Shown: positions 8,926 to 14,969 of the stretch, piece after piece
Layout of the letters: every line of letters begins with the position of its first letter
Numbering within the stretch: the first letter of the stretch is position 1
Source: an uncultured Chitinophagaceae bacterium
GTDB lineage: Bacteria > Bacteroidota > Bacteroidia > Chitinophagales > Chitinophagaceae
NCBI GenBank assembly: GCA_937858715.1
Contig: CALLZY010000005.1
Coordinates: 30,257-94,256 of the forward strand
DNA length: 64,000 bases
Direction of reading: 5' to 3'
Position numbers and translations under genes: made by a program
Notes under the pieces: generated by a model
The model's database searches: none
What the model saw: only the letters and a program-made list of their open reading frames with translations
Told to the model about the DNA's origin: nothing

Positions 8926-9107
8926 AAAACTTTTTTGTTTCGTCTGTTTGTTGAGCGGTTTTTTACTTTAGTTTTTTGAACTGGCATTTTTCGTCCTGTC
9001 GCTTTGTAGTAAGCAATTATTTCACTAATTCTTTTTCTATCAGCCGCTGTCAAAGGTTTTGGGTCAACAAAGAAGTCAACTCCGGCCGGTTCTTTTATGT
9101 AGCCCAT
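8919..9107 (-). CDS. Small basic protein, partner of the GNAT-like gene
   Basis: A 62-residue protein beginning MGYIKEPAGVDFFVDPKPLT and ending in a very basic tail (KTKVKNRSTNRRNKKVLA). The motif DFxVDPKPLTxxDRKxIS is familiar to me from small hypothetical proteins of Bacteroidota that occur next to genes like the one upstream. It starts 12 bases after that gene's stop, so the two form a tight operon. No signal peptide or membrane segment. The basic C-terminus could bind nucleic acid or an acidic partner. A toxin-antitoxin-like role is only an inference from size, pairing and island location. Confidence 0.75.
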   Translation of the reverse strand: MGYIKEPAGVDFFVDPKPLTAADRKRISEIIAYYKATGRKMPVQKTKVKNRSTNRRNKKVLA

Positions 9108-9119
9108 TATATTAAAGGT

Positions 9120-9647
9120 TTAAGTTGGAAAATATTTTTTAATTAATTTAAGTGCATCTTTTGGGAAGATTACCATTTTCTGTCCACCAACATGTGTCGC
9201 ACCTAAAGTCTTTTCATAATGTTCAATTAACCTCGTCTTGGAGGTGAAAGAAACGAAGCCTTGGTATCCCTTGTCCCATGATAATTTGCAAGTAAATGCA
9301 AATAGATTACCAGGAACTCCTTCATAAAGTTTATTTCTCCCTAAATTGAAAGGTGCACTTTCAATCAGGTGTAAATAATAATGGTCATTATAATTACTTA
9401 TGCTTAGCAATCCCTGAACTATTTCAGGGTTATTTCTTATTGTAAGTTTAAAAACCTGCCTGTCGGTCAACTTATATTCACTTGCCCAATTAAAAATCCA
9501 TCCGTTCTTCTTAGTGGCAGCCTTCAAATCAGCTTTTGTTATTGGATGAACATCGGTGGGAAAACTGTCTCCTGAAATAGTATTGACAATGCTGTTTGTT
9601 AGCCTGTCAATCTCAATTCCTAAATGATATTTGCTTTGTTTTGCCAC
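9120..9647 (-). CDS. GNAT-like acetyltransferase fold protein, possible toxin-like accessory gene
   Basis: A 175-residue cytoplasmic protein starting at a GTG (9645-9647), with the family start MAKQSKYHLGIEIDRLTNSI. The centre (GNLFAFTCKLSWDKGYQGFVSF, split here by description only: residues about 110-135) resembles GNAT motif A, where helix alpha 3 follows a pyrophosphate-binding loop. HYEKTLGA then looks like the GNAT Y-x-K-x-G-F/A motif. I recognise the type as a recurrent accessory protein of Bacteroidota. First gene of a two-gene operon with the 62-residue partner 12 bases downstream. The acetyl acceptor is unknown. The fold is inferred by eye, not proven. Confidence 0.7.
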   Translation of the reverse strand: MAKQSKYHLGIEIDRLTNSIVNTISGDSFPTDVHPITKADLKAATKKNGWIFNWASEYKLTDRQVFKLTIRNNPEIVQGLLSISNYNDHYYLHLIESAPFNLGRNKLYEGVPGNLFAFTCKLSWDKGYQGFVSFTSKTRLIEHYEKTLGATHVGGQKMVIFPKDALKLIKKYFPT

Positions 9648-9772
9648 CTGTTAAAGATACGAAATGTGTCTTAAAAATCCCGTTTGGTATGGTAAGAAAC
9701 CGGGGATATTTAATGTTCTCTGAACTCATCAATCTTTTTTTTCTTCTCCCGTTTTCATTGATGAATTTCCAA

Positions 9773-9819
9773 AATGTTCTTTGCAATCTGTAAGAAAAAA
9801 AAAGAATAAGGCAGTTATG
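9773..9819. repeat. Copy 1 of a ~47-bp direct repeat bounding an island module
   Basis: AATGTTCTTTGCAATCTGTA followed by an A-rich stretch and AGTTATGC recurs at 13691-13738 with only a few changes. The two copies enclose the GH5 tail fragment and the three accessory genes of 10.1-13.4 kb. Confidence 0.8.
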
Positions 9820-9846
9820 CAAATACATATACTATGCACGGAAACA

Positions 9847-10053
9847 AGCTGGGTGGCCTGGTCGGTATCCGATAAAAAAGAAACCTGCTCAGTACTCGAA
9901 CCGGCCGCCACATCAAAAGGAAAATGGAAAGACGGTGTTATTAAAGAATGGGGAAGAATTGCAAAGGAGTTTCTGGCAAACTATGCGGGCAAAAAACTGT
10001 GATAAGGCAGAACATAATTTGGTTGGGTTGTAGTCAACCTATTTCAGGACGAG
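9847..10053 (+). pseudogene. Truncated second copy of the GH5 3' end
   Basis: Bases 9847-10002 encode about 51 residues that match the C-terminus of the GH5 enzyme (SWVAWSVSDKKETCSVLEPA onward) and end with TGA at 10000-10002. The coding part differs from 8703-8861 at 8 positions with no indels. Nothing upstream encodes the rest of the enzyme: the preceding bases are the 47-bp repeat and a short AT-rich spacer. It is therefore a remnant, not a gene. The similarity continues to about 10053, past the stop, so the copied unit is a DNA segment, not only a coding sequence. Confidence 0.9.
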
Positions 10054-10121
10054 ACAAATTGGTTGATGTTTGCTGGTCATGCCCAACTTGCATAAGCCCA
10101 AGTTGTAGGCCGTTTTGTCTG

Positions 10122-10697
10122 TCAAAGCCACGAAAATTGAGCTTTGTCAGTAAAGTTTTTTCCGTCGTAGTCAAATTTATAAACTCTGTTTTCAAAGTCC
10201 ACCGCAACAATGAATTCGTCTGTTAGTTTAAAGTCTTGCCTGCCGTCTATTGTTGTGAAAATGTCTGCTCCGCTTTGTTGCCAAACTATTTTTCCATTTT
10301 TGTCAAGTCTTGAAATTTCAAGTTCTCCGTGAATGATATAACTATCTTGATATTTATAAATTTCAAAACAAGTCGCTTGGTCTGCCTTTGTCCGCCAAAG
10401 CAATTTCAAGTCAGGAATTGATAAGCAAAAGATACTGTCAGAGCAACAAATCAAAATTCTTGTATCCTCGTAAATAGTTGAAGTTTTATGAATTCCTGTC
10501 CCACCGCCAATTGAACCAATAATTGCACTTGTCAAGAGAGTGTTGTCCTTGAAAACTTTAATGCCAAACATTGTTGGAAAAACATACTCACTTTCGGCAA
10601 AATATTCAATGTCGTATTTATGTGTATTGTCAACCGAACCTTTCTTGAAAGTTTCGTCACGATAAATCTCAATTTGATATGATCCAACTGTTTGCAT
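10122..10697 (-). CDS. Beta-propeller-like accessory protein of unknown function
   Basis: A 191-residue protein starting MQTVGSYQIEIYRDETF with no signal peptide. The sequence has short beta-rich blocks typical of PQQ/WD-like propellers: ILICCSDSIFCLSIPDLKLL, YIIHGELEISRLDKNGKIVW and IVAVDFENRVYKFDYDGK. At this length it would make about half a propeller. I recognise the type as a recurring hypothetical protein of accessory loci in Bacteroidota, but no function is known to me. It is flanked by hairpin-bearing spacers and is visibly more AT-rich than the core genes. An immunity-type or sensor role is conceivable but unsupported. Confidence 0.75.
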   Translation of the reverse strand: MQTVGSYQIEIYRDETFKKGSVDNTHKYDIEYFAESEYVFPTMFGIKVFKDNTLLTSAIIGSIGGGTGIHKTSTIYEDTRILICCSDSIFCLSIPDLKLLWRTKADQATCFEIYKYQDSYIIHGELEISRLDKNGKIVWQQSGADIFTTIDGRQDFKLTDEFIVAVDFENRVYKFDYDGKNFTDKAQFSWL

Positions 10698-10785
10698 ACG
10701 GGGTCTGTCAAATTTGTCTCGTCCTGATTTTATTGACTCTTTTTTACGTTATCCACAGTGCATGTTATGGACAGTTAATTGTCAG

Positions 10786-11445
10786 TCAATATATGGACAT
10801 ATCAAGTTCGTCAAAGTCTTTAACATCAGATAGTTTAATAAGCTTGTCAATTTTTATTTTTTTTGAAGTTGTTTTAAATACTTCTTCTCCGCCGTCAGCA
10901 CTCTCGTTGGTGTTTACTTTTACCTGTTTTATTTTAGTCGAAAAATTAATACTTGTTTTACTGTTAACTACTGGTCCGTGGTTATCGCTTGCATCATAAC
11001 CAATTAGTTCAAAGTCTGTTTTTTGAAATCTGAATGTATATTTCCAATACCCATACCTGCCATGTCCATAATGAACATACAAGTTTCCTTTTTTAATTTC
11101 AATTGATAGCTTTGGCGCAAAATAAACACCGCCGTCTTCTTGTTCAGAGGAAAAACAATCATAATTTTTCAAAGCCAATTCGTAATGCCCTTTTTTGTTG
11201 AACAACACAATTATACCTCTTCGGTTACGGTCTGACTGCCCACGATATTCGTCTGTTGTTATTTTACCTGTGTCTGTGCCTTTAATTATGAGGACGCAGT
11301 CATCAATGCTGTCTTTATTCAAGTCTCCCGGTATTTTTTCAAAAACAATGAATCCTTTTGGTATAAAGTCATTTGTTTTTTGTTTGACTTGTCCAAAAAC
11401 TGTTATCGTTAATGTCATTAGAAAGAATGTCAGTAGCTTTTTCAT
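10786..11445 (-). CDS. Secreted protein of unknown function, accessory island
   Basis: A 219-residue protein with an N-terminal signal peptide (MKKLLTFFLMTLTITVFGQ). The segment GDLNKDSIDDCVLIIKGTD resembles an FG-GAP/VCBS calcium-binding blade. The rest is beta-rich with a basic C-terminal third. The stretch VYFAPKLSIEIKKGNLYVHY is of a type I have seen in Bacteroidota hypothetical proteins. It stands alone between two gene-free spacers of 88 and 303 bases and shares their AT-rich composition, which fits a mobile single-gene cassette. Probably periplasmic or surface-exposed; function unknown. Confidence 0.75.
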   Translation of the reverse strand: MKKLLTFFLMTLTITVFGQVKQKTNDFIPKGFIVFEKIPGDLNKDSIDDCVLIIKGTDTGKITTDEYRGQSDRNRRGIIVLFNKKGHYELALKNYDCFSSEQEDGGVYFAPKLSIEIKKGNLYVHYGHGRYGYWKYTFRFQKTDFELIGYDASDNHGPVVNSKTSINFSTKIKQVKVNTNESADGGEEVFKTTSKKIKIDKLIKLSDVKDFDELDMSIY

Positions 11446-11748
11446 TGTGTCGTCATATAATTGTACCTAACATTCGAGTATTTGCAAAGGCGGGAATTCA
11501 TTAATTGTCCAGCCCAGTACAAATGCCCATTTGAAAATATGTTGTTTAATTTAAGAACTAAAGTTGAACATTGACCATTGAGCCCTGCGCCGCAGTACGG
11601 TAGAATTATCCCGAAACCTTTCGGGACTGATTGCTCCAATTTCAAGCCCCACCTATTGGCAATACCTAGTTGTGCGTTCGCCTTTTTTTGAATATGAGTT
11701 ATTTACTGAATAGGGGAAACATAAAATTTAATACAGTTCTATTGTATC
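11446..11748. other. 303-bp gene-free spacer with hairpin
   Basis: No supported coding sequence. It contains a perfect hairpin, CCCGAAA-CC-TTTCGGG (11610-11625), and near its right side TAGTTGTGCG. The same GTTGTG core recurs at the other island spacers (about 13519 and 13682). Confidence 0.5.
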
Positions 11749-13350
11749 TTATTTAACAAAAATTGAATAAGCATACCCAGCATTTGTTCCGTTACTTAAA
11801 GTTGTAGCAATGCCATTTTTCCAAAGTTTAGCTTGGTTACTTTCTTCACCCACAACAAAGACATCATTGCCATAAACAAAAAGTGATCTTGCATATGCAT
11901 TATTAGTGCCAGTGCTTAATTCTGTTTTTACTCCATTTTTCCACAATACCGCTACATTATTAACCAATTTTGATTCGTAACCGGCGGCATACACATCATT
12001 GCCTACAACAAAGACAGCATTAGCAATAGAACTGTTTATGCCATCACCTAAGGGTATTCCTACACCATTCTTCCATATCATAGCAATATTCTTATTTCCG
12101 TTAGACTCATAACCTGCTATAAATACATTGTTATTTGAAACAAATACGGAAAATGCACTTGCAGTTTGCCCTGCACCAGCCACTACTGACGCCACACCAT
12201 TTTTCCATTGTTTAGCTTGATAATAGTTTATATTCCACTCATATCCTACAGCATAAACATCATTTCCATTTACAAAAATAGACCAGGGATAAGCAGATTG
12301 CACCGAATTATTTACAACAGTACCTACACCATTTTTCCAAATTGTGCCTGCATCAATTGTAGGTGTTCTACATATACCACAAGCATATATATCGTTTCCA
12401 TCAGCAAAAACTGAGTGTGCAATTGCATAAGTGCTTGTATCACTATTTAAATACGAAATAGTTCCATTTTTCCAAATGACAGCTTTTTTATTAGTACCTG
12501 TTAATTCGGTGCCTGCTATATAAACATCGTTATTATTAGTTACATAAATAGAATTTGGGGCATTTATTTGTTCTATACCAATGTTTAAACTAGATACAAC
12601 CCCGTTTTTCCATAATTTATAAGGTGAGGCTGTTCCATCATTTTCAGTACCAACTACATAAACTGTATAAGGCGATGTAGTAAAAGTTAATTCGTTACCA
12701 TAAGCTGTACCTGCACTATTTGTAGCATAAGCCCTTATAAAATAAGTTGTATTATTTGTAAGATTTAAAATGTTGCTTATATAAGTTCCAACCCCTACAC
12801 CATCTGTCGTTTTGGTAGATAAAGTAACAGTTGGGTTTGCTGTTGTACTCCAGCAAACACCACGGACAGTTACGGCTGCCCCACCATCGGCAGTAATAGT
12901 ACCCCCGCCTTTGGCTGTAGTAGAAAACAATTCACTAATTGGTGTGGTGGTAAGTGTAGGAAGGGTTACTACAGAAGTGGACGTTGTAAAACTTTCTTCA
13001 TTGCCATAAGCTGTACCAACACTGTTAGTGGCATAGGCTCGTATATAGTATTTTGTTGCAGGTTGTAGCCCATTTATTGGGCTAACGAATGTACCGATTC
13101 CAGTACCGTTTGATGTGTGACTATTAGTTATTATTGGATTATGTACTGTGTCCCAACAAATGCCACGTTGTGTTACCGAGTCTCCACCATCGCTAGTTAT
13201 ATTACCTCCACTTAATGCTGAGTTACTATTAATAGCAGATGAAGGTGCTGTAGTTATTATTGGTAATGCAAGAGTCCTCTGATTAGATATTTCTTTTTGA
13301 CAGCCCAATACAAAAACTGTAGACATAAATAAAGTGAATATATTTTTCAT
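11749..13350 (-). CDS. Lipoprotein with two fibronectin-like domains and a seven-repeat WKNG beta-propeller
   Basis: A 533-residue protein. The signal peptide ends in the lipobox VLGC (Cys about 17), so it is an outer-membrane or surface lipoprotein. Two tandem domains of about 90 residues follow (residues 30-215), each with GGxITxDGG, RGxCWxT and YYIRAYATNSxGTAYGNE, a repeat common in Bacteroidota surface proteins. The C-terminal 310 residues hold seven copies of a unit of about 43 residues centred on DVYxxGxE ... LWKNG. Seven is a natural number for a closed beta-propeller. Function unknown; ligand binding at the surface is plausible. It is strongly AT-rich and alone between palindromic spacers, which suggests transfer. 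Confidence 0.85.
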   Translation of the reverse strand: MKNIFTLFMSTVFVLGCQKEISNQRTLALPIITTAPSSAINSNSALSGGNITSDGGDSVTQRGICWDTVHNPIITNSHTSNGTGIGTFVSPINGLQPATKYYIRAYATNSVGTAYGNEESFTTSTSVVTLPTLTTTPISELFSTTAKGGGTITADGGAAVTVRGVCWSTTANPTVTLSTKTTDGVGVGTYISNILNLTNNTTYFIRAYATNSAGTAYGNELTFTTSPYTVYVVGTENDGTASPYKLWKNGVVSSLNIGIEQINAPNSIYVTNNNDVYIAGTELTGTNKKAVIWKNGTISYLNSDTSTYAIAHSVFADGNDIYACGICRTPTIDAGTIWKNGVGTVVNNSVQSAYPWSIFVNGNDVYAVGYEWNINYYQAKQWKNGVASVVAGAGQTASAFSVFVSNNNVFIAGYESNGNKNIAMIWKNGVGIPLGDGINSSIANAVFVVGNDVYAAGYESKLVNNVAVLWKNGVKTELSTGTNNAYARSLFVYGNDVFVVGEESNQAKLWKNGIATTLSNGTNAGYAYSIFVK

Positions 13351-13471
13351 TTTTTTATTTTCGTAATCATAAAATATTTTTTGTCTTTTAACTTATAAGA
13401 AACTATGTTTATTATAATAAAACTGGCTTTGTTATAATTTACATTTATGAATGTATTACACAGGGTGCCGC

Positions 13472-13525
13472 ACAACGTATAAATATACGAAAGTTTTAAC
13501 CTGTGTTAGCTTTCCCCGTTGTGTT
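13472..13525. repeat. Imperfect palindrome with nested hairpins
   Basis: Outer arms CACAACG and CGTTGTG enclose two hairpins. One is CGTATA-AA-TATACG (13479-13492); the other has arms GAAAG and CTTTC with TAAC-CTGT-GTTA at its tip. The nested structure is not a simple terminator, as there is no T-run. Confidence 0.65.
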
Positions 13526-13679
13526 GTACGTTCTTTTTTGCCTTTGCTGGTCTTTCAAATTTGTAGGTGGCCATTGTTGAGTCTTGAGTGGCGGCCATGT
13601 GCAGGGCATAAAGACCAACAAACGAATTTAGAGAAACCCCGTTCTTCAAAACGTCAGGATACCGGCCAACTGCATAACC

Positions 13680-13857
13680 ACGTTGTGTGTAATGTTCTTT
13701 GCAATCTGTAAGAAAAATAAAGAATAGGGTAGTTATGCTTAGCTTTTAACTAAGCATCAAACTCGATCGAGTTTGTTTTGTTGTTGGTATTTCCCTCCGC
13801 TGCTGGCCATTCATACTGTTCAGGCGGGCAGCATAACTGCCAACTACACAACGCCAC
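13680..13857. repeat. ~178-nt imperfect palindrome containing the second 47-bp repeat
   Basis: Outer arms ACGTTGTGT (from about 13680) and ACACAACG (to about 13857) enclose a second pair, TAGTTATGC (13730-13738) and GCATAACTG (13830 region). Two perfect stems lie back to back inside: ATGCTTAG / CTAAGCAT (13735-13742 and 13750-13757) and the 18-bp palindrome CAAACTCGATCGAGTTTG (13758-13775). Bases 13691-13738 are the second copy of the 47-bp direct repeat found at 9773-9819. Confidence 0.7.
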
Positions 13858-14056
13858 CCCTTTGCCTTTTCTCTGCGCAATACTCAGCGGTCTCTGCGGT
13901 TAAATAAGATAATCCAAGGCCCATCGGGCCGGCAGTTTGGTAAAAATCCCAGGCACCCTTCAACAAGGCCCTTGGGGCCGGCACAAATCTTTAAAGTCAT
14001 AGCTTACCAGGTACTACCCACACTTAATTAGATGCTACCGTAAGCCCGGTTCCACC

Positions 14057-14278
14057 CTCCGAAAATTCGGTTCCGCCTTCCGAAAGTTCGGTTCCGTCTT
14101 CCGAAAACTCGGTTCTGCCATCCGAAAATTCGGTTCCACCTTCCGAAAATTCGGTTCCGTCTTCCGAAAACCCGGTTCTGCCATCCGAAAACTCGGTTCT
14201 CCTTTCCGAAAGTTCGGTTCCGTCTTCCGAAAATTCGGTTCTCCCCTCCGAAAGTTCGGTTCCGCCTTCCGAAAAAGG
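14057..14278. repeat. 21-bp tandem repeat, family A, ten copies plus one partial
   Basis: The unit has the form TCCGAAAATTCGGTTCCGCCT with variation mainly between cores. Each core CCGAANNTTCGG is itself a palindrome, so every unit can form a small hairpin. The period is 21 bases. An open frame runs through it on the - strand only because 21 is a multiple of three. Confidence 0.9.
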
Positions 14279-14360
14279 TGTTCGATTTACTGCAACGGGT
14301 GTTCGAGCTACTGCAACGGGTGTTCAGGCTACTGCAACGAGTGTTCAGCTTACTGCAAAA
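14279..14360. repeat. 21-bp tandem repeat, family B, four copies
   Basis: Four copies of a unit like GTGTTCGAGCTACTGCAACGG directly follow family A. The period is the same (21 bases) but the sequence is unrelated. Confidence 0.85.
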
Positions 14361-14422
14361 GCAAAACGACCATCCGGCGCCTTGCACCGCCGTACTGTAA
14401 AGCATATATTACTGTAAACACT

Positions 14423-14475
14423 TTCAAGGCGGGGCACAGCGCCTCTCGTTGCCCCGCAAAACAAGCAGCAGACTC
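14423..14475. repeat. 53-bp direct repeat with hairpin, copy 1
   Basis: It contains the stem GCGGGGCA / TGCCCCGC with a loop of about 13 bases (one mismatch in this copy). A near-identical copy lies at 14624-14676. Confidence 0.85.
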
Positions 14476-14581
14476 TTACACCATTCCCTCACCTGCAGTA
14501 AACAATCTTACAATTTCAAACTCTCCAGTGCGGTGGCCCGGCAAAGCCTGCGGAGCAATGGCGTTTGCCTTGACTTTTTTG

Positions 14582-14610
14582 TTACTTTTTTTGTCCAAGA
14601 AAAAAAGTAA
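14582..14610. terminator. A/T-rich hairpin, terminator-like
   Basis: Perfect 11-bp stem TTACTTTTTTT / AAAAAAAGTAA with a 7-base loop, between the two 53-bp repeats. Either strand would give a U-run in RNA. Its position downstream of the small - strand gene at 14697-14843 fits a terminator for that gene. Confidence 0.5.
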
Positions 14611-14623
14611 ATAAAGAAAAAGA

Positions 14624-14676
14624 TTCAAGGCGGGGCACAGCGCCTCCCGATGCCCCGCAAAACAAGCAGCAGAGTC
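14624..14676. repeat. 53-bp direct repeat with hairpin, copy 2
   Basis: Copy of 14423-14475 with a few changes. Here the stem GCGGGGCA / TGCCCCGC is perfect. Confidence 0.85.
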
Positions 14677-14696
14677 CCAAACAATCCCCTCCAACT

Positions 14697-14843
14697 TTAC
14701 TCCCCTCCAAAAACACTATTCACCGCTCCCTCAAGCATCGGAAATTTCTCTACAACAAAATTTTTAATAGTGGCGATAGCCAGCTTAGCCTGCTCTTCAG
14801 TAAGACCGGCTTCTGCTTTCAATTTTTCAATAAGTTCCTGCAT
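14697..14843 (-). CDS. Small conserved-type protein of 48 residues
   Basis: A short gene on the - strand, ATG at 14841-14843 and TAA at 14697-14699. The product starts MQELIEKLKAEAGLTEEQAK and continues with alternating helical residues to FGGE. It is mostly helical, slightly acidic and without a signal peptide or membrane span. Coding is supported by a natural protein-like composition and by the pattern x-L-x-x-K-A-G-L-T-E-E-Q-A, which I have seen in small hypothetical proteins of Bacteroidota. It lies downstream of clpX, 126 bases beyond its stop and in the same direction. Function unknown. Confidence 0.6.
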   Translation of the reverse strand: MQELIEKLKAEAGLTEEQAKLAIATIKNFVVEKFPMLEGAVNSVFGGE

Positions 14844-14969
14844 GGAGAAGTTTTTAAGTTTTGGGTTAAAAGTTAAGACCCCGGATCAAGTCCGGGGCAA
14901 CAGTCTGTGTGGCCAGGCCACAATATCATCATAATCCTTACAAATCCAGATAATCGTGGTTCGTTCTCT

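Larger units (their letters stand above)
9648..10121. other. Gene-free 474-bp spacer inside the island
   Basis: It holds the promoter side of the GNAT-like gene, the 47-bp repeat, the GH5 tail fragment, and a small perfect hairpin at about 10084-10105 (CAACTTG ... CAAGTTG). No other coding sequence is supported. Confidence 0.7.
13351..14027. other. Gene-free 677-bp spacer with palindromic elements at the island's right end
   Basis: No convincing gene. It holds two large imperfect palindromes (13472-13525 and 13680-13857), the second copy of the 47-bp repeat, and small GC hairpins near 13918-13932 (GGCCCATCGGGCC). The last part, ending in CTCTGCGGTTAAA-type sequence near 13890, resembles intergenic repeats seen elsewhere in Bacteroidota. 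Confidence 0.6.

Noticed and set aside
9781-10002. Independent small gene of 73 codons
   Set aside because: Only its last 51 codons are protein-like, and those are a copy of the GH5 C-terminus; the first part is repeat DNA.
13451-13711. Open frame of 86 codons in the island spacer
   Set aside because: It covers the palindromic elements and has no protein-like character.
8862-13860. Insertion sequence or prophage
   Set aside because: No transposase, integrase, capsid or terminase gene can be read on either strand, and no terminal inverted repeats with target duplications of IS type are visible.
14057-14360. CRISPR array
   Set aside because: Units are contiguous 21-mers with no unique spacers, and no cas genes are nearby.
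14028-14405. Open frame of 125 codons on the - strand with repeated RNRxFG
   Set aside because: It is made almost wholly of the 21-bp repeats. The frame stays open because 21 is divisible by three, and there is no natural start context.
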